Shown here: in pieces, positions 44,187 through 56,274 of the stretch
Position numbering within the stretch: position 1 is the stretch's first letter
How the letters are laid out: each line of letters begins with the position of its first letter
The notes under the pieces: model-generated
Told to the model about the DNA's origin: nothing
Databases searched by the model: none
Seen by the model: the letters and a program-made list of their open reading frames with translations, nothing else
Program-made: the position numbers and the translations under genes
Assembly (NCBI GenBank): GCA_029204225.1
Contig: CM055105.1
Coordinates: 48,993,688-49,057,687 of the forward strand
Length of the DNA: 64,000 bases
Reading direction: 5' to 3'
Origin: Diphasiastrum complanatum
Taxonomy: Eukaryota; Streptophyta; Lycopodiopsida; Lycopodiales; Lycopodiaceae

Positions 44187-46650
44187 AGTAATATTGGTTA
44201 CTTTCTAATGTATGTTGACAACCAGAATAACGCCCGAAGCCACTTCACTCGAAATAAATCATAAATTGTACCAAATACATAATTTTCTAACGTTGTCCTC
44301 TGTGGGTTTGACATTATTTACTACAAAGTCTATATTAACCTTGTAGGTATAATACGACATGAGACAATGAGACCACAAGACACACAAAGTGAAGTTAGCT
44401 TCCCACATCCCGTACAAAGCACTAATATTGAGCAACAAGAAAGTAGGCATACCAAATCTCATTCTCAAACTTGTCAATCTTCAATCAACAACCCAAATGC
44501 ATTCCAGCTCAATTGACTTCTAGCTAACTCTCAACAAAGGTAATGAAACTCTCAATCAACATGGCATTCAAGTATCACATCAAACTCATCAACTCCAATT
44601 CTCAAATCACTATCAACTTACTATCGCATTATTATCCAAATATATCTTAAACACAAAGAGTGGCCTCCTTTTATATTAAATCCTAAGTGCCCCCCTTCAA
44701 AATGAGGCTTTGCCGATTTTCGTGCCCTTCAAGCCCTTTTGTCCATTTGTCCAACACCCATTGGCAAATACACCAAGTGTCTCCTTGAGGGTGTTGGGGT
44801 TGGTGCCATTTAAAGCCCTTTATTGGCTACCTCCAAATCTAGCCAAGATGCCCTCTTTGTCAAAAGCTAGAGAAGATATTTTTTTAGGTCCCCTAGGTCC
44901 TAAAGTCTCGTTTACATTTATTATCCAAAAGGTAGGTGAGGACTTTTGTCAAACCCCTACTCCACCTAAGGTGCCCTTCACTTTCTTGGTCATTGGTTTC
45001 TTTTAGTCCTTCATTCCCTTGGCATTTGATCTTTCCTTGTAGTATGTGCGACCCGCCGACCCTTGCCATTTGGTTTCTCGGGATTACCGACTAATTTGCG
45101 TATCTTGCCCGTTTCTCGTAGTTTGCCCAATTTTACCCGTTAGGGTTTCTGCAAGTTTCAGTATTGCCCATAATTCACAGTTTGGTTTTTGCCCGATAAA
45201 TATTTTCCTTTGATGGCTCTTTGACTGAAGTTGACTTTTCTGACATTCATGACTAGCACTCCCATGGCAACACGGTTTCCCTGAAAATGCACTAGACAAT
45301 CATATATTGATAAAACCAACTCTGTACATGGTAGGATTTTAGCACGGCTATTTTTACAGCTGGCCAAAAAGCCGTAAAACTCTATCACAGGCCATTTCTA
45401 AGGCCGCAAACTTTTCTCTAGCCTCATTTAGGGTGGGTGGACCAGCATTTCTGGCTCGGTCTTTACAAAAATTGACCACAAAATATTTTTGACAATTTTT
45501 CAAAAGTCAATTTCTTACATATAAACTGTGTCTAGCCACTTTAGGGGCGGGCTGGGACCCAATTCTAAGGAAATTTGTGCCAATTTTTCTCTAATAATCA
45601 GGTTTTATATGCCGGTGTTTTCAGTTGTTACGAACTTAAGCTTCAATATTAGTCCGATTTTCCATGCAAAAATATTGGCTAACAGTTACATGTTCATTGT
45701 CTTCTTTTCCGCCTTTGTTCCCACAAATTCTACTTTCTTCAGTTTTTAATGCCTTTGCCTCTGTTTTTCACGACTCTTTCTATTTTTTTGAAGGTCTTTT
45801 CGTTTTTTTCCACAACAGACACCCAAGTACCATCATGACATCCTCATCATCTTCTAATGGCTCCACAACCTAGCAGGTTATCCAATGAGAAATACCTACG
45901 GCTACCCATATATGGCCTTGACCATCTGATACCTTGGTTGCATCATGGATTCAAGCAGTTGGGCCCCTTCTCCAAGCAATGGGTAATTACCCAGCATTTT
46001 TTACCTCTGCCATTGACATGAACCTGGCCTTACACACATACGCATCGTGGGATGAGAAGTCTCATTTCTACAACTTGTACCAGGATACCAAGTACAAGGT
46101 ACGCATAAACACTAACTCCATGGTCACTGTCGGAATTAATTCCGGTGAATCATCGACAACCCATCTCCCACCGTCGAGCCAAAGACCTCATCAACCCCTT
46201 TATGACATCTCTCCCCCCTGAGATCCCAATCAAAACTAACAATGGTTATCTGATACAATCCAAGCCGCCAAACACAACTTCTTGATTGTATCAACTTTTC
46301 ATAAGAATCGTATTCAATCCACTCTCATGAGCTAGATCGTGGAATCTTTTATAGAATTCCCGAGCCCCTCGGTTGTGCCATACGACTGGCAAGCCTTCCT
46401 TCTTAACAAGCACTCCATCGCCATCAAGCCCAACACATGCGATTGCATCGCTACCGGCCCTCTACTTTGCAACTTTTCATGTGTTGTACGTTTCGTATCT
46501 CTCACCTCCGGCTATGGCTCCAACTGACGAGTGCTATGGCGGACTCCCAACTAGAACACATTATGGCTCCAACTAGACATTGTGGCTTTCCCAACCAATG
46601 GCTATGGCTTCCAACTAACCGAGAGGTTGAAGGATGAGAAGATCTATAGT
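44187..46650. other. Unassigned DNA
   Basis: No secure coding. An ATG at 45835 and a broken plus-strand reading to about 46221 (frame shifts, stop after 12 codons) could be the start of another decayed element ORF, but I cannot match it. Confidence 0.35.
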
Positions 46651-47321
46651 GAGTGGGTGAGTATTTCGGACAAGATCCACTCTAGTTGCCTTCTCTCTTG
46701 CTTCCTACTCTCAATAAGATTACCAAACCCTAAACTAAGCCTCCTTCTCCAAGGCTTAACCTACTAAAGAATGGAGGGCTTGGATTAACTTAAACCCACA
46801 ATGAATAAACCTTAAACTAAATCTCCTCCTCTAAGGCTTACCCTACTAGAGAATGGAGGACTTGGATTAACTTAACCTGTTGCCAAATAAATAATGTACA
46901 ATACAATGTGAAGTAACACAAGACATGAAACCACACAAGGGAGAACACTCAGAGAGGAAAGATAGGCATGTATTGCAAATGAGATTCTTGTCAAAAATGG
47001 ACTCTTCCACTCCTATATATACTTGGAGTGGTGGTCACTTACAAAAAGGCACTATGGGACTAACTTAACTTTGAATCACATTGGTGCCATGGGACGAACC
47101 CCCAATAGGCCTTTGTGACTAACTTTTACATAACTTGAAATTACATATTTATGTGTAGTGCCCATGGTAATTTAAACTTAGAACTAAATAACTTAAGCTA
47201 GTATGGATAACGTAAAAGCCTAAACTTGATGGGCAAGTTTTATGTTTAAATCCTATCCCGCTTGTATTTTTAAAGATGTTCCGTAGGATGGCTGGAATAT
47301 TTCTTGGAATATCAGCCTACA
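46650..47321 (-). mobile_element. LTR (minus strand), left border uncertain
   Basis: On the minus strand it starts TGTAGGCTGATATTCC right after CGAAGGGGATAA (polypurine, 47322-47334). A TATA-like GTATATATAGG on the minus strand lies near 47015-47026. The far border is not resolved. Confidence 0.55.
46731..46890 (+). repeat. 82-bp tandem pair
   Basis: Two units sharing TAAACTAA, CTCC, AAGGCTTA and TTGGATTAACTTAA, starting 46731 and 46813. Confidence 0.8.
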
Positions 47322-47334
47322 TTATCCCCTTCGT

Positions 47335-48745
47335 TAAGACCTTGGCGGTCCCACGCCAAGTGCAATGTAAAGAATCCCGCTCCTTATGGTGTTGGAGGAG
47401 TCAAAGTCGGTGCAGCTTGTAGATGTGAAACTTTTTGTAAAGTGCTACTCCATAGGAGATGAAACTTCTAAGATTTGTGAGCATCTCCAGAAGATTTGAA
47501 TTGAATCAGGTTGGAGTTGTCTCGTTGATGACTTGCTTCCAATTGCTCACGCAAATGATTCAACGGATGATGTACACGAGCTTAGTATTTTTTGAGACAT
47601 GATGTGAATGCAACACAAGGGGTTACTGGACTGCAATGAGATGATGGAGTGGGTGTGATAGGGGGTGTTGTAGTCTTGGAAGTGGTGAAGGTGGATATAT
47701 GGAAGTGGCTGGATGGATCAAATTTTTTTTGTTCATTATTATCTCTTGAAGTACTTTTGGCAGCAGAGGTTTCCTATTTGACGTTTCTTGTAGCTGTTTG
47801 AATTCTTCATGGAGTTTGAGAGCTCTTCAAGCAGTCGCGAATGTATAGAGGCGTGTGTGGCCTCCGTTTTTTTTTTTCATTTGAATGATCAACAAGTTGT
47901 TAACTTGTCGATTTTTTTTTTTTAACTTAAGACATGGCTCATAATCATTGTTGAGAACCTCTAACATCCTTGATTTTGTTGTTTCAAGCGTTGAACTATA
48001 TCAGTGGTATGCTGCAGATGATGTAGATTCGTCTACTTCACGAAGTACTATGGTTGATAAACGAGAGCAAGTTCAGATTGATCCATCAGGGAGGAATGAG
48101 GATTTGAGACAAGGATGGAGGAAGTGAGATGAAGCTTCAAGATGTATTATATGGTGGAACATGAGGGAATGAATGGATGGAAAAAAGGAATGAGATGAAT
48201 CTCGTGTGATTTTCCATATCTGTCTATTATATAACCAATGCTCTTTGTACAATTCTCCACGGAATCATCATCGCTCGCCTTTGAAAATAGCTTTGTCATC
48301 GAGGTTGTGTGCTCAAAACTTCAATCTCTGATTGACTTGGGATTCCTTCAATTTACATAGGCTAATGGGACACACGTTGATGACTTGTGCTTCTTGTGGC
48401 CTCTGCAGATGATCGAATGGATGATGTACAACAATGGTATTATGGGCTTGAGACACGGTTGACCACTACTCAATGTACATTTTTCCAATGAAGCATCGTT
48501 GTTGGCGTTGGTAGGAACACTTGTCGTTTGCGTCAGGTTGCACATAGCTTCTTGCTTCTGCCCTTTACTGGTACAAGTTGCCACTTTATTGATGATGTGA
48601 TGGCCATGGTGAGGCAGTGTGGATATTGTACCGCTTATGTAAAACCAACTGCTTATTGATGATGGTGGTGGTGGTGTTGTCGCGAATATTTTGTTTGGTG
48701 AACAAGATGTGCAACATGGGACGTATTGCAAGATGGGCTACTATT
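47335..48745. other. Unassigned DNA between two elements
   Basis: Probably the 3' untranslated interior of the minus-strand element. A minus-strand frame of 127 codons at 48348-48731 is His/Ser/Thr-rich and unrecognised. Recurring words (GATGATGTA, TTGATGA) suggest decayed repeat. Confidence 0.35.
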
Positions 48746-49560
48746 ATTGACCAAATTTGATTTTCAAGTTGTGGTTCGAAAAGGTAAACAAATTATCTTG
48801 CTGACCATGTTTCAAGAATCGAATCAGCACCAATTAATAGTGAAGTTGATGATGAACTACTAGATGGTGCGTTGTTTTATATTGAAGCAGTACCTGAGTG
48901 GGCAACATATATTGTTGAATATCTGAAGTTAGGCCAACCTAACAAGTCTCTGATGAAAGTACAAAAGAAACAATTGATTCTTAAGGCACAACCTTATCAA
49001 TTGATTGCGGGCCAATTGTATCAATGAGGTATGGATGATATTTTGAGGAGATGTGTGTTGCCTCACGAACTACCTGAATTAACCATGTTTTCACATGATG
49101 GAATGGGAGGTGGACATTTTTCAACATATATCACTGTTCACAAACTTTTACAATCAGGGTGTTGGTGGCCGACACTTCATAAGGATACCAAAAACTATAT
49201 TCAATTATGTGATGTATGTCAACGAGCATGGCGTCCTATGAAAAAAAATTATGAACCTTTGCACCTGGTTTTATCGCAAGCACCGTTCGAGAAATGGGGC
49301 CTTGACAAAGCTCGATGCAAGGCATGGCACAACCGCCACTTACATAAAAAAAATCTGAAGGAAGGAGATCTAGCACTAATGTATAAAACCAAGTTGATCA
49401 AAGAAAAATTGAAGTTTACAGGTGAAGGATCGTACAAGGTGAAAAAGATATTGAACTATGGAGCAGTTATTTTAGATCACTTGGATGGAAAACAATTTGA
49501 TACTCCAGTGAATGGCAGCCAACTACACAAGTTTTGGCAGCCAGTTCAACCAGTTTTAAT
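48746..49560 (+). pseudogene. Gypsy RNase H end and integrase, core deleted
   Basis: The plus strand reads NYLADHVSRIESAP, LLDGALFYIEAVPEW, HDGMGGGHFS, WWPTLHKDTKNYIQLCDVCQ and FEKWGLD. It then jumps at about 49304 to KARCKAWHNRHLHKKNLKEG, DLALMYKTK and FDTPVNGSQLHKFW. The whole catalytic core between WGLD and the C-terminal part is missing, but the frame is kept across the join: 49031-49651 is one open frame of 206 codons. It is the same family as 15500-16815. A gene-like region with its own TATA box follows. Confidence 0.85.
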
Positions 49561-50190
49561 CTGCATGATCCGACACCTTGTTATTTTTACTTTAGTTGTT
49601 TTACATCACTTGTTGATTCTTTTTGAAAAAGAAAGTAAAAAAATAGAATGATGAGCAAAAGTAAAAAAAGTCATTAGGATTAGAAAAAGTTGAGGGAAGT
49701 ATTTCTAGAAGCTGATTTTTGGTAAAAATTGACTTATAAAATCATTTTTTGAGTCAGATCTTGAACAATCTATCTTAGAAACCTTTGTCGTGTTGCCAGA
49801 TCATAAATCCACCTCACTCAAATTGAGTTGCACGAAGGTTATTTTGCAGTAGAAATACTTGTTTTGATGTCAGACGAATGTTCAGAAGCTTTCCATTATG
49901 GGAACCTTCTTCGAGCATGTTACAGTCCTTAGGAATCTTCATCGACCTGTTAGATGGATTCAGAATGCCAAAATTAGGTTGTACATAGGTTCAGATCTTG
50001 AATTTTTTCATTAATCACAGTACCAAGGCGAAGGACGACCTTCAGAACCTTCGCCGGATCACTTCAGAAGTTCAGAAACCTTCATTGGAAATTCTAGAAG
50101 CTATTTTCATAACACTGAGTCTGTGTGCAAATTTTTGTCCAGAACTGATGAGCCAAACTAGCACTTTGTCTAATGGACCTTCCAAAATCA
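49561..50190. other. Spacer after integrase
   Basis: Non-coding, about 630 bases, with several GAAGTTCAGAA-type repeats. It corresponds in position to the spacer 59957-60515 of the minus-strand element. Confidence 0.5.
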
Positions 50191-50192
50191 CC

Positions 50193-50199
50193 TATAAAA
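50193..50199 (+). promoter_or_regulatory. TATA box of accessory gene
   Basis: CCTATAAAAGGGC, a strong plant TATA box, about 680 bases after the integrase motif NGSQLHK and 143 bases before an ATG at 50342. The stretch after it (GATTTCATTTCTC, CTTGCAAAATTTTTCAG) resembles the same place in the minus-strand element. Confidence 0.6.
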
Positions 50200-50341
50200 G
50201 GGCTGAATTTGATTTCATTTCTCACTTGTGCTAGAAAAGCTCTTGCAAAATTTTTCAGCAACCAAAACTTTCCAAAACTTTCATACAGCCTTCTGATACA
50301 CTCTTGTGCTATTTATACTCAACTTTTTGCCTTCTATCATC

Positions 50342-50600
50342 ATGTCTTCTACCGATACCAGTCAGTCTCCTCGTTATGTCATTCATTGTGGTGTTCCAAC
50401 TGCAACAAATGACTTAGCTATAAATCGAAGAAACCCCTCAGTTGTCAAAAGTTTACTTGAAACCGGAATTTTGAATTGCATGCAATGATTCCACACTGGC
50501 ATGTTCGAATAGTTGTAGACTTGGATCTTTCACAGCTTGCTAGAATTATATTTGATCTGCATGTAATGATTCCTTACTGTTTGCTATCCTTAGATCCAAT
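50342..50600 (+). pseudogene. Start of an accessory ORF (third copy)
   Basis: The ATG opens MSSTDTSQSPRYVIHCG and stays open 48 codons to TGA at about 50488. In another frame it continues VRIVVDLDLSQLARIIFDL, which resembles YVTIDITPARIQLI of the minus-strand accessory gene (shared V..D(L/I)(S/T)..ARI). The match is short and by eye. The remainder is replaced by gag-like sequence. Confidence 0.45.
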
Positions 50601-50634
50601 GGTGAATATATAAGTCTAAAGTTAGCTATGTCTG

Positions 50635-51264
50635 ATGTCATCAAGGAGGAAGATGAAGGATCAGATGTTGATGAATCCAGAGAAAGGAGAGCACCATGTG
50701 CTCCTGTCCATGAGTCGAAGTCGATTGAGGATACCCAAGATCAGCTTTGGAAATCCCAGTTGGAGTTGCTTAACAAGCAACATCAACTATAGATGGAGAA
50801 ACTCACCAATGAGTTTCAAACTACCCTGAAGTCTATCCAAAAAAGTATGCCTGGTCAGCCAAACCCTGCACAGGTACCTTATAGACAAAAACCAATATGG
50901 TGCCCACACTGCCGGGCTATGCCTCCTATTGATGTTTGTCCTTCATATCAACCTATCCAAGCACATGCCATCCAAATATATGAAGAACAACTATCTCAAT
51001 CTGGACCCCCGCATTATCATGAATACCCACTAGAAAGTCCAAAACCATTAGCCATACAAGATGGCTATGCTGTTATACAAGGGCCATTGAACAACAGATG
51101 TTTCATCTGTGGTCAACCCAGTCATTTCATGGTTGATTGCCCAGTCAAGACCAAGTACCACGTTGAGTGTCCCGACTTTGTCAGAAAACACAATTTCAAA
51201 GACTGCCCAAAGCAACCCAACAAGATCCTACCTGCCCGATACGTCAATTATGAATCACGATAGG
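50635..51264 (+). pseudogene. Gag-like region with zinc knuckle
   Basis: The plus-strand reading begins acidic (DVIKEEDEGSDVDESRER), then a helix (EDTQDQLWKSQLELLNKQHQ), then MEKLTNEFQTTLKSIQKSMP. 50793-51263 is open for 156 codons. A knuckle CFICGQPSHFMVDC (CCHC) lies near 51101-51142, followed by a Cys-rich stretch (CPDFVRKHNFKDC). This is nucleocapsid-type. Why it sits after an accessory start is unclear; it may belong to a nested element. Confidence 0.65.
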
Positions 51265-53570
51265 ATCCTCACGAGAACACCACACGAGCACCATAGCAGC
51301 CAACCCCTCAACCTGCTACTTACTGTAGAAGTTTCCTGCAAAATTCTACATTACCACACAATTCACCAGTTCCATACTACAAAAAGACACCAATCTGAAT
51401 TGAGTCCTTGTCGAAAAAAAGTGAAATCGATATTCCATCATTTGCTACAATGTCCAACACCAAGAACAACCTCCACAGGGAATTGACAGTTTTTCTCCCC
51501 TTCTACAACCTCAAATCTATTTGTCTTTCCACATGCTGATAAGATTTCCAATCTAAATCTAGCAATTGGAAATTCAGATCGAGATTCGGTTCTAAATCTC
51601 TAGCTCTGAGAAGTACTCAGCACATAGTACCTCAACTATAACTGCATCTTAAGCTATATCTTACAACATCTAGTATCAACGATGATAGATTTAGTATCAA
51701 CAAACCTGCTTTGTTTTTGACAAGGGCATATCTGACTAAGTCTCATTACTCTACAAACAAGCAATTGTCAAGATAACTTATCAGTGTGGATGAATGCAAG
51801 TTTTGTTCTCGACAGGTGCCATACAGTTCTCACTCTCTGTACCATTTGATTATTTCCTTGTTTCTCTTCACCTATTTTGTGTGATTTATTTTTCCATGAA
51901 AAATAGCTACTACACGAGAATCCTCCGTCGAGCATCTCCAGAACTCATTTTATTCACCTATGCATCTTCAGCTCACCTTGCACAGAGTTTACGATCTTTG
52001 AGCATACTGAAAATTTGCAAAGTACATATCACGTTAGAGTTGATTCCTGCATCTCATTGTCATATTCATTTTCGAGTCAACTACAGCAAGATCGAAACAA
52101 ATTTAGTTAAAATTTGTTCAATCTTTAGTCCAGTCGCATGTTCAACGTGTCTCAACTACGTGTTCCACACGCCGATCCAATCTTGAGCATGAACAGTTAC
52201 CAGCAACAACATCCCCACCAATAGATTTTTTTTTTTTTTTGGGGGGGAGAGAGAGTGGATATGTAAGCATCCACTGGAGCAGCCACATCGCCAGCAATAC
52301 CATCAACAAGATCGACAACCAAGGTCACGAAGCAAAGAGGATAAAGACACTAAGCAAGCAGATGGGCAATCCAAAGTGACTCAATTAGAAGAACTATCCC
52401 AGTCACGATGAAGATCTTTTAGAAAAGAGAAACACAGGCATTGGAAAATCATTCTCCTTCTTCAACCGACCTCTTGCCATACTTTTGCGCCCATTCTCAT
52501 CCCTATCGTCCACACCATTTACCAATGTCATCACCTCCACCTTACCTTCCATCTGTTTGTTTATCATCAGTTCACTGTTCTTCTGAGAAATCTCCAGTTT
52601 TTTTTAGTTTTACTGAAGCAGCTAAAAGATCATTGCAAGTGTCTTGCGAAGACCAACTACCACCTACAATGGTTAATCAGCCAGAAAAGAAGATCTAAGA
52701 AGCAGGTAAAACAGCTAGAAGAAATAAAGAGAAAAATCCAAGAAGCTGAGGAGAAAAGGACAAACTCAAGCAATAGTTGAGTCAGATCGATCTTGATCAA
52801 AAGAAACTCTTTGGAGCAATGATAGTTGAATCCCCTCTTATGAAGCCCAAAGAGATCCAAAAGTAATGGATCTAAATAAAGAGCTGCAGAAAAAAAAAAT
52901 GAAGACAACCGTGAACCGGCAAAATAAAACGAGATCCTCACCCATCGAGTGGTGGTCGAAGCTTGACATTGCAAGGGTCCAAGGCTGCAACTGTAGAACT
53001 ATCAGTTCTTTCACCCTGCCACCAAGCCTTCATCATGTTTCCTTACCATTACCAAACCGTCCACCCAAATCTGTTCCTACCACCAATTTTTTTTATGATG
53101 AGTCCATCCCCTTGAGACTGATAATCAAAGTTTGTGCAACCTACAGATCGAAGGTTTTCCTTGAGATTGGAACTTCAAATGAGAGAAGAACCATGGAAAC
53201 ACCCAAAAGCCAATGGAGGATACATAGGCTCCCATGAGTTAAAATCTGCCAAGAAACCAGAGATGAAACCATCAATGGCAGATACAAGTGATAAAAGAAA
53301 GGGACACGAGGAAAGCACTCGAGCGTGCAAGTTGTGAAGCTGTTGGGAGCTCTCCAATTTTGAGAATGTCAACCACTTGCAACAATAAGACATTTTGATT
53401 ACATTGCGACATGTTGCGGAAACAATTTTTTGATAAAGACTGGCAACAATAAACACTTGGTTTTATGCAAGCAAATGAGGATCTACGCTTTTCCAAGTGA
53501 CAATCGAAAATGTCAATGCAAAGCAAAGCGACATCATTCAATATGAGTTGCAGTGGGTCTTGCAACACAT
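51265..53570 (+). other. Decayed element interior
   Basis: Broken plus-strand readings (Pro/Ser-rich near 52440-52690, Lys/Glu-rich near 52690-52900, FFYDESIPLRLIIK near 53085) suggest old coding DNA of the same element. No domain was recognised. A T/G/A homopolymer patch lies at about 52227-52256. Confidence 0.4.
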
Positions 53571-53581
53571 TAGAGGTGGGA

Positions 53582-54590
53582 TGATATTGGCTGATTCTAA
53601 CGAATCCCCAAGATGCTCGGCCAGAGCTATCCAAGAGCACCTCTCACCTTAGACCGAGGAGGTCTCTGAGAAGACAAGACGAACGAAGACTGAGAGTCGA
53701 GTATGAGAGTCGAGGAATACTAGTCAGTACTGTCAAGTAGAAACTGTGTAAGCCTCATGGTGAATCCCGGAAGATGGAATGACCATGTAGGAACTAGTAT
53801 TTCTAGAAAAAGTAATAAATGCAAGTAGACCCCTCCTAAAGAAAGTAGAGTGATCCACCTTTTGATGGTGACCTCTAGTGGAGAGCATTATTCCACTTGT
53901 AATTTGTTTGTGCAAGTGCCACTAGGATGCCACCTAAGGAGCTCTCTTGCTTATTTAAGAAACTCCCTCTTTGTGAAGAGGAGCTTTTTGTGTATTGTAT
54001 CAACTCCATGCTGAAATGAGAAGAGCCTCCACGAGTTAGGTGCATCCATTGAGCTCCTTGATCATGCTTGTTTCTTGAGTGAATGCATTCATGATCTTGT
54101 CCTTCCCTCCTTCGTGTGTGGTTGTGGTTCGTAGAGTGGATTAGATTTTCTGCTTTCCTAGAGTGGATTAGATTTCATTTCTTGTTTGTGGATTAATGTA
54201 GGAATCAGCATTCAGGTAAACTAAATAGACTGGGTTTGTGGTGTAGTTCTTGCATATCTCCTTACAACCCTGTTCTTGATGTTCTTGGGATGTCCAAGAA
54301 TCAAAAGACTGGTTGGTTTCTTGATTCTTGGACTTCTAAAATGTTGTAGATTAGTTTCTTGTTTAAGTTTTGTGGAGTAATGCAGGTGTAGCTTCAGTGT
54401 AGAATGTTTAGGATCTGATTGTAACTCGTTTTTAGAGTAGGTAGCTGTAGAAACTGTTGAATGGTCATTTGGGCTGCATGTTGATCTGTAAATAAATGTT
54501 CATGGCTTGCATCTCTATTTGAGTGTGAGTGCATTCAAGAGAGAATGACCTTGTCCTCTGACAGGCTAGACAATACTACAACGATAATCC
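53582..54590 (+). mobile_element. 3' LTR candidate, right border uncertain
   Basis: Starts TGATATTGGCTG after TAGAGGTGGGA. A TATA-like CTTATTTAAGAAAC lies near 53950. Its right end should be close to 54590, where minus-strand accessory coding starts. Confidence 0.45.
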
Positions 54591-54599
54591 GTCCATTCT

Positions 54600-54913
54600 G
54601 TCTGGTTTGGGCATTGTAATATAAAAAAACATCTATAAATGCCCAATAAGTGTGGTAACAGGCAGAAATGGTTCTGTGAACAAGACGTAAGAGAAAGAAT
54701 CAGTAAACAGATCCTCCCAAGCAGAGGATCTGTCAACACTTCAGTTGGAGCTAATTCTGTAAGTGGTTGAGCATTTGCTGCTGCTGTTGATTATATGCGG
54801 TGAGATTTTAGATCTGCTACTGCTGTTGAGTAGATTCAGCCACCAACCTTGCATTTTCCTACTGAAGGTGTAAAATACCTCCATTGTCGACCTGCCTTAC
54901 TGCTTGTTGTCCT
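54600..54913 (-). pseudogene. Accessory gene, 3' half beyond the inserted Copia
   Basis: If the Copia (with one GTCCT) is ignored, the minus-strand frame of 58300 onward continues here as QQAVRQVDNGGILHLQ, then ENARLVAEST and several Gln runs, with a few stops. This is coiled-coil type and matches in place the coiled coil of the plus-strand copy at 41130-41450. Confidence 0.55.
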
Positions 54914-55204
54914 TGGTTCAAATCAGAGCATGCACATAAGCAATCACACAGGAGAAGAGGAGAGAGAGAACATAGCTTGTATTTTATAGAAAGTACAATG
55001 CAATGAGAGTAGTGAACGTGAGAGAGATAGAGAGGAGGTTGTGTCCCCTCACATCTAACCACTTCACAAATAGCCAGTTTCACACTGTAATGACTCATAA
55101 AATAGCATGAGGCACATTAGGCCTATTTCCATAAATAGTAACATTTGGCATGCAGGCCCTTTACTAGTGAATAACCAAAGATGAATATTACTAATATTCT
55201 AACA
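54914..55204 (-). repeat. 3' LTR of the TR-GAG Copia
   Basis: 291 bases, near-identical to 58006-58299 (roughly a dozen differences by eye). The TATA on the minus strand is CTATAAAATACAAG near 54980-54993. It begins TGGTTC where the partner begins TGTTTC. Confidence 0.92.
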
Positions 55205-55451
55205 CCCTCTCTTTAAGACAAGTTTGGTTGATCATTAATATCATGTCTATTGTTAAAGCACAAGATCTCTACATTATTATTACATGATTTTATCCCTCAT
55301 CATCTTGTGTATATCATGATCATTTCATTTTTCATCATGATTACATACAATCATTAAAATCAATTGTCCTACCATGTAAATCCATCCTACTATCTTATAC
55401 ATCCAAGATGCTTCCAAGTGTACATTAGAGGCATGTTATTTTAGTAAGCAA

Positions 55452-56270
55452 TTAGAAAGGTATGTCTTTCTCAAATTGAGCAAACAAGTCAATTTCTAGA
55501 CTTGATGAAGATTGCCCTTTCACACTATCATCATAGGTCTTTTTCCAGCACTTAGAAACAGAATGACCAAGCTTGTGACAATAAGTACATTTTTTCTTGT
55601 TCTTAGCTTTAGCTCGATCATCTGAATTTGCTGATTTACCTTTTTATTTTTGCTTACTCTTATCCTTAGTAAATAAAGCAGCTTCAACAAGAACAATATC
55701 CTTAGATTTACCTCTTTCTAGCTCCTCTTGGATGAGTAATGCCGACACACTTGTTACACTTAATCCAGATACTAGACTTAAAACAATGGAAGTGTAATAA
55801 TCATATGGAGGAGGTGAGCTTCCAAGAATAGTCATTACCGCTTCATTAGCATTTGTCTCAACTCCAATTGCAACTAACTGATCAAGAAGAGCTTGTACAG
55901 AAGAAAGATGATTTGTGAGTGAATCACCTTCATTCATCTTTAATTGCATCAATTTCCTCTTCAAGTACAGTTTATTAGCCATGATTTTGCTTTCAAATAA
56001 ATCAACTAATGCTCCCCACATGGCTTTAGAAGTTGTATTTGAAGAAGTTAATTATCTAATAAGCTCAACTGAATTGGTGCTCTAGCTTTATTATCTTGTT
56101 TTATCCAAACTTTAGCAGCTTCACCTTCACTGGGTTCAATCTCGCCAATAACAATTGGCCATAAATCCTTTTCCACAAGAATAGTATGCATTTTTAATCT
56201 CCATATCAGAAAATTCTCTCCATTCAATTTTTGAAGGACATTGTATCTCTTAGCGTATGATCAGCCATTT
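55452..56270 (-). pseudogene. Copia gag of the TR-GAG element
   Basis: The minus-strand reading opens near 56270 (LNGENFLIWRLKMHTILVEK, DLWPIVIGEIEP), then MWGALVDLFESKIMANKLYL, then a knuckle CTYCHKLGHSVSKC, and ends at TAA 55452-55454. There is a frameshift near 56040 and a stop before KGKSANSDD (about 55644). The layout is typical Copia gag (UBN2 type), about 270 residues. Confidence 0.88.
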
Positions 56271-56274
56271 TACT

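Noticed and set aside
45835-46221. A fourth accessory ORF start
   Set aside because: ATG is followed by a stop after 12 codons and the later reading shows none of the shared motifs.
48348-48731. 127-codon minus-strand frame
   Set aside because: Composition-biased, unmatched, and the region has no other coding signal.
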